This document shows positions 6,782 through 13,787 of a stretch of DNA of 13,787 nt, in pieces (within the stretch, counting starts at the first letter, position 1; each line of letters begins with the position of its first letter). Below the pieces are notes generated by a model, which ran no database searches, had not been told where the DNA came from, and saw only the letters and a program-made list of their open reading frames with translations. The position numbers and the translations under genes are program-made. The stretch comes from JBEVNX01 sp040507895 (GTDB lineage: Bacteria; Desulfobacterota; Binatia; JACPRU01), in NCBI GenBank assembly GCA_040507895.1, contig JBEVNX010000057.1, forward strand, positions 1 through 13,787, read 5' to 3'.

Positions 6782-8602
6782 TTACGCTAGTGACTCGCGC
6801 CGCTTCGGCCGCTCGACCTGCTTCAGGATCTTCTTGCGCAGCCGCACAGACTGTGGGGTGATCTCGACTAGCTCGTCGTCGCCGATCCACTCGATCGCCG
6901 CTTCCAGGCCCATCTCGCGGTGCGGCGTGATGATGATGTTCTCGTCGCGACCGGCGGCGCGGATGTTGGTGAGCTTCTTCTCGCGGCCGATGTTGACGTT
7001 GAGGTCGTTGTCGCGGCTGTACTCGCCGACCACCATCCCCTCGTAGACGCGCGTGCCGGGAGCGACGAAGAGGATGCCGCGCTCCTGGAGGTTGAAGATC
7101 GCGTAGGGCGTCGCCGTGCCCTCGCGGTCGGCGACCATCGCGCCGTTGGTGCGCGACTGGATGGCCCCGTGCCAAGGTGCCCAGCCGTCGAAGAGCGCGT
7201 TCATGATGCCGGTGCCTCGTGTGTGCGTGAGAAAGTGCGAGCGAAAGCCGATGAGGCCGCGCGACGGCACGGCGAACTCGAGCCGCACGCGCCCCGATCC
7301 GGCGTGGTGCATCTTTGCCATCCGGCCGCGGCGCACGGCGAGCAGCTGCGAGACGACGCCGATGTGCTCCTCGGGAATGTCGATGACCAGGAGCTCGACC
7401 GGCTCGTGCACCGCGCCCGACACTTGCCTCGTCACCACGGTCGGCTTCGAGACGGCGACCTCGTAGCCTTCGCGCCGCATGGTCTCGATCAAGATGCCGA
7501 GCTGGAGCTCGCCGCGGCCCGTGACGCGCATCGCGTCGGGCGAGTCCGTGTCCTCGATGCGGATGCTGACGTTGCGCCGGCGCTCCTGCTCGAGCCGCTC
7601 GCGGAGCTTTCGCGAGGTGACGTACTCGCCCTCGCGGCCGGCCCACGGCGCGTTGTTGACCGCGAACACCATGGCGATGGTCGGCTCGTCGACGCGGATC
7701 GGAGGCAGCGCCTTCGGCCGTTCGAGGTCGGCGATGGTGTCGCCGATGTGGATGTCCTCGATGCCGGCTATCGCGACCACGTCGCCGGCAGCGGCGTGCT
7801 CGACCTCGATCCGCTTGAGGCCGCGCCAGCCGTAGATCTGTGTGATCTTGACCGGCGCGACCGATCCGTCCGCGCGGATCCACGCATACGAGCCCGCCGT
7901 GGCGAGCTGGCCGTTCTTGATCCGGCCGATCGCCAACCGCCCCACGTAGTTGTCGTAGTCCAGATTGTTGCACTGGAACTGCGGCGGCCCCTCGAAGACC
8001 ACGATCGGGCCGGGCAGTGCCCCGACGATCAGCTCGAACAGCGGCCTCAGATCCTCGGAGGGATCGTCGAGCTCGCGCTTGGCGATGCCGGCGCGGGCGT
8101 TGGTGTAGACGATCGGGAAGTCGAGCTGCGCCTCGTTGGCATCGAGATCGATGAAGAGATCGTAGATCTCGTCTAGCACCTCGGCGATGCGCGCGTCGGG
8201 CCGGTCGATCTTGTTGATGCAGACGATCGGCGGCAGACCCGCTTCGAGGGCCTTCCTGAGCACGAAGCGGGTCTGCGGCAGCGGGCCTTCCGACGCGTCG
8301 ACCAAGAGCATCACGCCGTCGACCATCGCGAGCGCTCGCTCGACCTCGCCGCCAAAGTCGGCGTGCCCGGGCGTGTCGACGATGTTGATCTTCACTCCGC
8401 GGTATTCGATCGCGGTGTTCTTGGCGAGGATCGTGATGCCGCGCTCGCGCTCGAGCGCGTTCGAATCCATCACCCGATCGACCAGCTGCTCGTTCGTGCG
8501 GAAGATGCCGCTCTGACGCAGCATGCCGTCGACGAGCGTGGTCTTGCCGTGGTCGACGTGCGCGATGATGGCGATGTTGCGGATGTCTTCGCGAATCTCC
8601 AT
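6782..8602 (-). CDS. typA: Ribosome-associated translational GTPase TypA/BipA
   Basis: A 606-residue translational GTPase, the usual TypA length, related to EF-G; it binds 70S ribosomes under stress and low temperature and aids large-subunit assembly. GTPase motifs are intact: AHVDHGKTT (14-22), the switch RGIT (54-57), DTPGH (76-80) and NKID (130-133). The beta-barrel, EF-G-like V domain and TypA-specific C-terminal domain follow, ending in KQVERPKRRESLA. The ATG at 8602 is chosen because MEIREDIRNIAIIAHVDHGKTT is the expected N-terminus and CCAGGGA lies at proper spacing; the frame stays open upstream only as an accident of high GC. A 61-nt gap separates it from the DUF488 gene, with a possible promoter inside. 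A broken copy of its 3' end lies 3.6 kb away. Confidence 0.98.
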   Translation of the reverse strand: MEIREDIRNIAIIAHVDHGKTTLVDGMLRQSGIFRTNEQLVDRVMDSNALERERGITILAKNTAIEYRGVKINIVDTPGHADFGGEVERALAMVDGVMLLVDASEGPLPQTRFVLRKALEAGLPPIVCINKIDRPDARIAEVLDEIYDLFIDLDANEAQLDFPIVYTNARAGIAKRELDDPSEDLRPLFELIVGALPGPIVVFEGPPQFQCNNLDYDNYVGRLAIGRIKNGQLATAGSYAWIRADGSVAPVKITQIYGWRGLKRIEVEHAAAGDVVAIAGIEDIHIGDTIADLERPKALPPIRVDEPTIAMVFAVNNAPWAGREGEYVTSRKLRERLEQERRRNVSIRIEDTDSPDAMRVTGRGELQLGILIETMRREGYEVAVSKPTVVTRQVSGAVHEPVELLVIDIPEEHIGVVSQLLAVRRGRMAKMHHAGSGRVRLEFAVPSRGLIGFRSHFLTHTRGTGIMNALFDGWAPWHGAIQSRTNGAMVADREGTATPYAIFNLQERGILFVAPGTRVYEGMVVGEYSRDNDLNVNIGREKKLTNIRAAGRDENIIITPHREMGLEAAIEWIGDDELVEITPQSVRLRKKILKQVERPKRRESLA

Positions 8603-8623
8603 GAGATCCCTGGAAAGCCCGCC

Positions 8624-8632
8624 ACTATAACA
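8624..8632 (-). promoter_or_regulatory. Possible extended -10 promoter of typA
   Basis: The minus strand reads TGTTATAGT, fitting the extended -10 pattern TGnTATAAT with one mismatch. It lies 22 nt upstream of the typA ATG and is the only AT-rich patch in the gap. No good -35 is seen, which extended -10 promoters can tolerate. The leader would be short (about 15 nt) but would just include the ribosome site. Confidence 0.35.
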
Positions 8633-8663
8633 GTGCCCCGCCGCGGAGGGAACACGACGAAAG

Positions 8664-9203
8664 TCACACCAGCGTGGGGTAACGCACCATGCCGTCCTCG
8701 ACGCGCGCCCATTCGGAGAGCCGATGGTCGTGCGATTCGCCCGGCTCGAGGAGGTGCACCACGCGCCAACCGCGCGCGACCATGAGGTCGGCGAGAAGCC
8801 GCCGATGACACTGCCACCAGAGCTTCTCGGCGCAGAGGAATGCGGTCGGCACGCGGCGCGCGAGCGCTTCGAACCGCTCGACCGCGGCGAGGAACGCCGG
8901 GGTCGGCATGGCGTCGGCGTAGTTGCGAAACGCCGCCACCCGCCATGCCCGATTCGGCGACTGCTCGGGCGGCACCATCTGGCTCCGGCGTCCGCCGAGC
9001 TCCTCGCCGAGCCACTCGTAACCAATGCCCAGCGACGCCAGGCCGCGCTCCAGCTCACCACGGTTGTGCTGCGGATGGCGGCGAGACGCGGGAAAGCGGC
9101 GTACGTCGGCGAGTGCTTTCACGCCGGCCGATTCGAGCAGCGCCGCGAGCTCGGCGAGCGTGCGGGTCGAATGGCCGGCGGTGTAGATGGTTTGCTCGCT
9201 CAC
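8664..9203 (-). CDS. DUF488 family protein
   Basis: A 179-residue DUF488 protein of unknown biochemical function. Family signatures are clear: TAGHSTR (8-14), DVRRFPASRRHPQHN (33-47), EELGGRR (67-73), FRNYADAM (92-99) and the Cys/His-bearing LCAEKLWWQCHRRLLAD (123-139). The conserved C124, E126, C132 and H133 suggest a catalytic or metal site, which is inference from conservation. The GTG at 9203 is chosen because SEQTIYTAGHSTR begins the domain; upstream in-frame sequence is Arg/Ala-rich and overlaps the preceding gene. No clear ribosome site is visible, and an 11-bp-arm hairpin sits just upstream (9210-9243), so coupling to the previous gene is possible. It probably belongs to a minus-strand unit ending in or before typA. 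Confidence 0.88.
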   Translation of the reverse strand: MSEQTIYTAGHSTRTLAELAALLESAGVKALADVRRFPASRRHPQHNRGELERGLASLGIGYEWLGEELGGRRSQMVPPEQSPNRAWRVAAFRNYADAMPTPAFLAAVERFEALARRVPTAFLCAEKLWWQCHRRLLADLMVARGWRVVHLLEPGESHDHRLSEWARVEDGMVRYPTLV

Positions 9204-9741
9204 CAGGATGGCGGAGGGGCCGCCGAGCGCGTGCCCCTCCGCCCTTCGCGCAAATCGTCCGCGTGCCGGTGCGGATGAGATAGGCCAGCCGTTCGCGCTG
9301 CTCCGCATCGAGCACCGTGTGGATGCGCGAGAGCGCCCTGATCACCGCGTCGCGCAGCCGCTCCGCGGTGCCGACGCGCAGCCCGCCCGCCTCCCGGGCG
9401 CGACTCTCGTCGAAGTGCTCGCCGCCGACGGCATCGGCGAAGCCGGCGAGCGTGCGGCGCGAGTCGACCTCCGCCTGCGCGCGCTCGGTCTTCAGCTCGG
9501 AGAGGATCTTGGCGAGCTCGGCGACCTGGTGCTCGTCGAGGTCGAGCTTGAAGGCCAGGTAACGAAGCGGCCGGCGCACGCCGAAGCCGCCGCCGCCGAC
9601 GTCCGCAAAGCGCTCGCCGCTCGCGTGGCGCTCCTCCCATGCGCGGGAGAACGAAGGGCCGCAGCCCCAAGAGCCTGCCCACGCACCGAAGTCGGCGCCG
9701 TGACGCCGCGCCCTCCACCAGTGGTAGCCGGGATACAGCAT
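9055..9741 (-). CDS. Spy/CpxP-like (periplasmic heavy-metal-sensor type) helical protein with abnormal C-terminus
   Basis: A 228-residue frame whose middle resembles Spy/CpxP/ZraP-type helical proteins: RRPLRYLAFKLDLDEHQVAE, then helices through ELKTERAQAEVDSRR and a final IHTVLDAEQRERLAYLIRTG (about 57-160). The N-terminus is Trp/Gly-rich (YPGYHWWRARR) with no recognisable signal peptide, so despite the family name it may be cytoplasmic. The ATG at 9741 is secure: AGGAGG sits 6 nt upstream. The domain ends near residue 160 (9262), but the frame continues for 68 more residues of Arg/Pro-rich sequence, overlapping the DUF488 gene by 149 nt in another frame. The real gene may once have stopped near 9255, so the tail is probably a lost stop or frameshift product. 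Confidence 0.75.
   Translation of the reverse strand: MLYPGYHWWRARRHGADFGAWAGSWGCGPSFSRAWEERHASGERFADVGGGGFGVRRPLRYLAFKLDLDEHQVAELAKILSELKTERAQAEVDSRRTLAGFADAVGGEHFDESRAREAGGLRVGTAERLRDAVIRALSRIHTVLDAEQRERLAYLIRTGTRTICAKGGGARARRPLRHPGERANHLHRRPFDPHARRARGAARIGRRESTRRRTPLSRVSPPSAAQPW
9210..9243. other. Perfect 11-bp-arm hairpin upstream of DUF488
   Basis: GGCGGAGGGGC (9210-9220) and GCCCCTCCGCC (9233-9243) are perfect inverted arms around a 12-nt loop. It lies between the end of the Spy-like domain and the GTG of the DUF488 gene, where a processing site, attenuator or rho-linked stop could act. No T-run follows on the minus strand. Confidence 0.5.
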
Positions 9742-9753
9742 GAGGTTCCTCCT

Positions 9754-9782
9754 GTCGGGGCATTCGCGCCCGACGGTTTTTT
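9754..9782 (+). terminator. Terminator-like hairpin with T-run facing the plus strand
   Basis: GTCGGG (9754-9759) pairs with CCCGAC (9769-9774), with an extra C-G pair past a bulged G, followed by GG and six Ts (9777-9782). This is an intrinsic terminator for plus-strand transcripts, yet no plus-strand gene lies to its left. On the minus strand the same hairpin is in the leader of the Spy-like gene, just before AGGAGG. It may block antisense transcripts or act as a leader element. Confidence 0.5.
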
Positions 9783-9811
9783 GCGCGGGCTCCATGCCTC
9801 GCGCCGGCTCC

Positions 9812-9839
9812 AAGCTAGTCCCGCCAATCCAGGAGTCAA
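9812..9839 (-). promoter_or_regulatory. Possible σ70-type promoter of the Spy-like gene
   Basis: The minus strand carries TTGACT (9839-9834), a good -35, and TAGCTT (9817-9812), a poor -10, 16 nt apart. The transcript would start near 9805 and include the A-run and hairpin upstream of the ribosome site. The weak -10 keeps confidence low. Confidence 0.3.
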
Positions 9840-9876
9840 GGCCGCGGACCGGCTGCGCTTCGTGACGCAGGCGGGG

Positions 9877-9905
9877 TGGCCAACGCCGTACCCGTCGCGT
9901 ACACT
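9877..9905 (+). promoter_or_regulatory. Possible promoter giving a leaderless aldo/keto reductase mRNA
   Basis: TACACT (9900-9905) fits a -10 element, with TGGCCA (9877-9882) as a weak -35 at 17 nt. The predicted start falls at about 9912-9913, on the GTG itself. No ribosome site precedes that GTG, which agrees with leaderless translation. Confidence 0.3.
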
Positions 9906-9912
9906 CGCGCGC

Positions 9913-10883
<971 letters not shown>

Positions 10884-10899
<16 letters not shown>

Positions 10900-11564
10900 A
10901 CCGCCTCCCGCGTCGCCAGCGCTCGCGCTGGCGAGCCGTCGATCCGTTCAGCTGCTATTCACACCTCCTGGGTGTGGCGCTGGCGATCGCCGGGTTCGTC
11001 GTCCTGGTGGCGATCTCGCGCGACGATCCGTGGCGCGTCGTCGGCTTCTCGATCTACGGCGCGAGCCTCGTCCTCCTTTATCTCGCGAGCACCGTGTACC
11101 ACTGGCTGCTGGTACCGATCGCACAGCGAAAGTGGCTGAACCGCGTCGATCACGTGGCGATCTTCTTGCTGATCGCCGGCACCTACACGCCGGTCTGCCT
11201 CGTCCCGCTGCGCGGCGGTTGGGGCTGGACGATGTTCGGGATCGTGTGGACGGCCGCCGTGGCGGGCACGGCGATCAAGCTCTGCTTCCGTTCGCTGCCG
11301 CGCTGGGTCTCAGCATCGATCTACGTCGCGATGGGGTGGACCGCGGTAGTGGCGGTGGTTCCGCTCGTGCACGCCTTCCCGTTGCAGGCTCTTGCCTGGC
11401 TCCTCGCGGGAGGGCTCCTCTACACCGCCGGAGCCGTCGTCTACGCCACGCGCCGGCCGAACCCCTTCCCTAGAGTTTTCGGCTTCCACGAGATCTTCCA
11501 CGTCTTCGTGCTCGCCGGTAGCGTCGCGCACTTCGTGTTCATGCTGCGCTGGGTGGCGGCCTAA
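10884..11564 (+). CDS. Hemolysin III / PAQR-type membrane protein
   Basis: A 226-residue integral membrane protein of the hemolysin III (YqfA/TrhA) branch of the PAQR superfamily, with about seven hydrophobic segments. Superfamily motifs are intact: AST-VYHW (S69, H73), DHVAIFLLIAGTYTP (D89 onward) and GFHEIFHVFVLAGSVAHF (H202, H206). S69/H73, H202 and H206 match the predicted metal-binding set of PAQR proteins, which have been linked to ceramidase-like hydrolase activity. In bacteria the family is tied to membrane fluidity or lipid homeostasis, and true haemolytic action is doubtful. The ATG at 10884 lies inside the last codons of the reductase gene in another frame with no own ribosome site, so translation is probably coupled. 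Confidence 0.92.
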
Positions 11565-11590
11565 CTAGCCTCCTCGCTATTCGAAGTCCG

Positions 11591-11674
11591 GCAGAAAGGG
11601 GAGTCGCTGAGGCGTCGCCGCCGTGGCCGGCGACGAGTCCGGACCAAGGCGAGGCCTCACCGACTCCCTTCTGC
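11591..11674. repeat. Large nested inverted repeat between hlyIII-like gene and two-component operon
   Basis: Outer imperfect arms 11591-11613 and 11654-11674 pair over about 20 bp with two single-base bulges and one mismatch (GCAGAA...GTCG.TGAGGC). Inside lie a second hairpin, GTCGCCG (11614-11620) with CGGCGAC (11628-11634), and the palindrome GTCCGGAC (11637-11644). The whole could fold as a branched RNA or cruciform. It starts 27 nt after the membrane-protein stop. It may end that transcript, but no T-run follows. Confidence 0.6.
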
Positions 11675-11690
11675 TACCGCGGTCATGAAG

Positions 11691-11742
11691 GACTGGGCGC
11701 GACGCAGTCGAGAGACTGCGCCCAATGCCCGCCCGACGCAGT
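11691..11742. promoter_or_regulatory. Candidate enhancer (UAS) cluster for a σ54 activator
   Basis: Alternating half-sites occur in a row: GACTGGGC (11691-11698), CGCAGTC (11703-11709), GACTGCG (11714-11720) and CGCAGT (11737-11742). The middle two form a perfect 7-bp palindrome around GAGA. Relative to the predicted start near 11832 the cluster spans about -140 to -90, the usual range for NtrC-family enhancers. The downstream operon encodes such an activator, so autoregulation is the simplest reading. A hairpin RNA function is the alternative. Confidence 0.5.
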
Positions 11743-11804
11743 GGATCGCTTGCGGGGTCGCCACATTCGCGGCCGTTTTCTCAAGGGTCGCGTCGGCATA
11801 GTAT

Positions 11805-11821
11805 CTGGCACACGGATTGCC
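11805..11821 (+). promoter_or_regulatory. σ54 (-24/-12) promoter
   Basis: CTGGCAC, then five bases, then TTGCC matches the σ54 consensus YTGGCAC-N5-TTGCW at every core position with the exact GG-GC spacing. Transcription would start near 11832, four bases before the AAGGAG ribosome site and 16 nt before the kinase GTG. The next gene pair encodes an NtrC-type σ54 activator. Confidence 0.87.
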
Positions 11822-11847
11822 AGCTCAGTCCGACCAAGGAGCTTCCG

Positions 11848-12873
11848 GTGTTCTGCCATTCGAAGCACGGCTACGGCTCACATCGTTACGGGTCCGACGA
11901 TTGGCGCCGCCATCGACGCGACCGCGCCGCGGAGTATGACGCGAATCGGCGGGCGCGCCGCCGGGCTGCCGCCGAATTCGGCTTCCACACGCACTTCTTG
12001 TGGTACGTCGCGGTCAACGCCCTGCTGGCGGTGTTGAGCCTCATGACGTTTTCCCTCTGGTTCCTCTGGCCGCTGTTCTGCTGGGGCTTCGGGGTCTTCG
12101 CGCACTACACGGCCGTATTCGGCCGCCGGCTCTTCCGCCAGCGCTACTTCGAGCCTGCCGTGGAGCGCGAGCTCCGCCGCGAGAAGGCGGTGATGACGTC
12201 AGAGAAGCAAGCGTCGATCGACGAGCTTTCGTCGACGATCGCCCACGAGATCCGTAACCCGATCGCCGCAGCCAAGAGCCTGGTGCAGCAGATGGGCGAG
12301 GACCCCACCTCCCCCGAGAACGTCGAGTACGGCAAGGTGGCGCTCGACGAGCTCGAGCGGGTGGAGCGCTCGATCTCGCACCTCCTCAAGTACGCCAAGG
12401 AGGAGGACTACAACCTGGCGCGGGTGAACCTCGCGACCGTGATCGACTCGGCGCTCTCCCAGATGCACGCCAAGCTCGACGAGGCACGCGTGCTGGTGGC
12501 GCGTAACTACATCACCGGCCCGACCGTCTCCGTCGATGCCGAGAAACTTCGCCAGGTATTCGCAAACGTGCTCGACAACGCGATCGACGCCCTGGCGCCG
12601 GTCGCTGAGGGCCGGCGCATCGAGCTCTACATCGAGAACGGACGTCCCGACCACGCCACCGTGCGCATCGTCGACAACGGCGCCGGCATCCCTGCGGAGA
12701 AGATCGGGCGGATCTTCAATCCCTTCTTCACCACCAAGGAAAAAGGCACCGGCCTCGGCATGGCGATCTCGAGGAAGATTGTCGAGGCGCACGAAGGCGC
12801 AATCGAGGTGGCGAGTGAGGTCGGACGCGGCACCGAGTTCACGATTCGGCTGCCGTTGCCGGCCAAGGGCTGA
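11848..12873 (+). CDS. 2TM-domain histidine kinase (NtrB-like partner of the adjacent regulator)
   Basis: A 341-residue membrane histidine kinase. A short N-terminus rich in His and Arg (C3, H4, H7, H12, H22) precedes a 2TM domain with hydrophobic spans about 47-68 and 72-92. A linker follows, then HisKA with H133 in STIAHEIRNPIAAAKS, and an ATPase with N244 (ANVLDNAIDAL), D276-N-G-A-G, FFTTK (293-297) and G300-TGLGM. No PAS, HAMP or periplasmic domain is present, so sensing must lie in the membrane part, the N-terminal tail or a partner. The GTG at 11848 is chosen because AAGGAG lies 6 nt upstream and a σ54 promoter just before; the upstream ATG at 11725 lies before that promoter and has no ribosome site. 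It is followed after 3 nt by its regulator gene. Confidence 0.9.
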   Translation: MFCHSKHGYGSHRYGSDDWRRHRRDRAAEYDANRRARRRAAAEFGFHTHFLWYVAVNALLAVLSLMTFSLWFLWPLFCWGFGVFAHYTAVFGRRLFRQRYFEPAVERELRREKAVMTSEKQASIDELSSTIAHEIRNPIAAAKSLVQQMGEDPTSPENVEYGKVALDELERVERSISHLLKYAKEEDYNLARVNLATVIDSALSQMHAKLDEARVLVARNYITGPTVSVDAEKLRQVFANVLDNAIDALAPVAEGRRIELYIENGRPDHATVRIVDNGAGIPAEKIGRIFNPFFTTKEKGTGLGMAISRKIVEAHEGAIEVASEVGRGTEFTIRLPLPAKG

Positions 12874-12876
12874 GCG

Positions 12877-13787
12877 ATGTCGGGCCGGGTGCTCATCGTC
12901 GACGACGAGAAGGCCATGCGGCTCGCCCTGAAGAGCCTCCTCGCCAAGGAGGGCTACGACGTCGACGCCGCCGAGAGCGGGGAAGAGGCGTTGCGGCGCA
13001 TCGGGCCGGGCAGCTTCCACGTCGTGATCACCGACCTGTCGATGAAGGACGTCGACGGCATGGAAGTGCTCGAGCACGCCCGCCGCGTCGATCCGGATAC
13101 GGCCGTGGTGATGATCACCGCCCATGGATCGGAGAAGGTCGCGGTCGCGGCGATGAAGCAGGGCGCGGCCGACTATCTGCCGAAGCCCTTCGACAACGAC
13201 GAGCTCCGCGTGCTCGTGCGTCGCGTGATGGAGAACGCGCGGCTCAAGCGCGATCACCGCCGGCTGCTCGAGCAGGTGCAGGGCGCCTTCGCCGGCCAGA
13301 TCGTCGGGCGAAGCCCCGCCATGCAGCGCGTCTTCGAGACCATCGACAAGGTCGCCGACGCCGACGTCACGGTGTTGGTGCGCGGCGAGAGCGGCACGGG
13401 CAAGGAGCTCGTCGCCAACGCGCTCCACTACAAGAGTCCGCGCCGCGCCAAGCCGCTCGTCAAGATGAACTGCGCGGCGCTGTCGCGCGAGCTCGTCGAG
13501 AGCGAGCTCTTCGGACACGAGAAGGGCGCGTTCACCGGAGCGATCGCGCGTCGCGAGGGGAAGTTCGAGGCCGCCGACGGCGGCACGCTCTTCCTCGACG
13601 AGGTCGGCGACATGCCGCTCGAAACTCAGGCCAAGCTCCTCCGCGCGATTCAGGAGAAGGAGTTCGAGCGCGTCGGCGGCAACCAGCCGATCCGCGTCGA
13701 CGTGCGGCTGATCGCCGCCACCAACCAAGACCTCGAGGAGGCGACGCGGGCCGGGCGGTTCCGCGAAGACCTCTACTACCGCATCAA
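12877..13787 (+). CDS. NtrC-family σ54-dependent response regulator (partial, runs off window)
   Basis: The first 303 residues of an NtrC-type activator; the 3' end, including the DNA-binding domain, is beyond the window. The receiver (1-120) has D9/D10, phospho-site D53 in ITDLSM, T81 and K103. The AAA+ domain begins near 140 with Walker A GESGTGKE (170-177), the σ54-contacting loop GAFTGA (217-222) and Walker B TLFLDE (237-242), followed by the conserved LIAATN (278-283) and FREDLYYRI (295-303). GAFTGA means it can remodel σ54 holoenzyme and open promoters, with ATP hydrolysis. The ATG lies 3 nt after the kinase stop with AAGGGC upstream, so the pair is translationally coupled; the kinase is its probable phosphodonor. 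Likely controlled by the σ54 promoter at 11805. Confidence 0.96.
   Translation, partial: MSGRVLIVDDEKAMRLALKSLLAKEGYDVDAAESGEEALRRIGPGSFHVVITDLSMKDVDGMEVLEHARRVDPDTAVVMITAHGSEKVAVAAMKQGAADYLPKPFDNDELRVLVRRVMENARLKRDHRRLLEQVQGAFAGQIVGRSPAMQRVFETIDKVADADVTVLVRGESGTGKELVANALHYKSPRRAKPLVKMNCAALSRELVESELFGHEKGAFTGAIARREGKFEAADGGTLFLDEVGDMPLETQAKLLRAIQEKEFERVGGNQPIRVDVRLIAATNQDLEEATRAGRFREDLYYRI

Noticed and set aside
6657..7973. 438-codon minus-strand frame overlapping typA.
   Set aside because: Arg/His-rich shadow frame of typA with no domain.
8603..9061. Upstream extension of the typA frame giving a 759-residue protein.
   Set aside because: The extra residues overlap the clear DUF488 gene in another frame and are low-quality sequence; TypA family length and the ribosome site support the ATG at 8602.
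11725..11847. Upstream ATG start for the 2TM kinase at 11725.
   Set aside because: It lies upstream of the σ54 promoter and lacks a ribosome site, whereas GTG at 11848 has AAGGAG at ideal spacing.
12199..13728. Long minus-strand frame of 509 codons opposite the two-component operon.
   Set aside because: It is the antisense shadow of the kinase and regulator genes, which have all expected motifs on the plus strand.

Overview
This is a high-GC bacterial chromosome segment. TypA, the NtrC-type two-component pair, the PAS-rich hybrid kinase and the σ54 promoter suggest a soil or sediment member of a proteobacterial or deltaproteobacterial-like phylum (Myxococcota, Desulfobacterota or Binatota type). 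That placement is inference: there is no rRNA or other phylogenetic marker here. I see no tRNA, rRNA, CRISPR array or complete mobile element.

Left part (1-1576) looks accessory. A minus-strand GNAT acetyltransferase has more AT-ending codons than the other genes. Its 5' side carries a GCCCAAC/GTTGGGC inverted pair resembling integron core sites. Upstream on the same strand lies a decayed, twice-frameshifted N-terminal piece of an integron-type tyrosine recombinase. I find no convincing gene in 1-447.

Centre-left (1577-3027) is a two-gene minus-strand unit: a tandem EthD-domain protein, then an SbcD-like metallophosphoesterase. Next (3152-3253) comes a broken copy of the 3' end of typA with an in-frame 129-nt deletion. 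A 1024-residue membrane hybrid histidine kinase follows (3397-6471), then the intact typA (6782-8602). The kinase thus sits between a fragment of typA and the whole gene.

Upstream of typA on the minus strand lie a DUF488 protein and a Spy/CpxP-like protein whose reading frame runs abnormally into the DUF488 gene. A divergent intergenic region (9742-9912) separates these from a plus-strand pair: an aldo/keto reductase with a probably leaderless GTG start, overlapping a hemolysin III/PAQR-type membrane protein.

Right end: a structured intergenic region (11565-11847) holds a nested inverted repeat, a cluster of CGCAGTC/GACTGCG half-sites and a near-perfect σ54 -24/-12 promoter. This drives a two-gene operon: a compact 2TM-domain histidine kinase and an NtrC-family σ54 activator cut by the window edge. 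Layout and spacing suggest the activator controls its own operon. This is the most coherent system in the window and the best candidate for something not well described.
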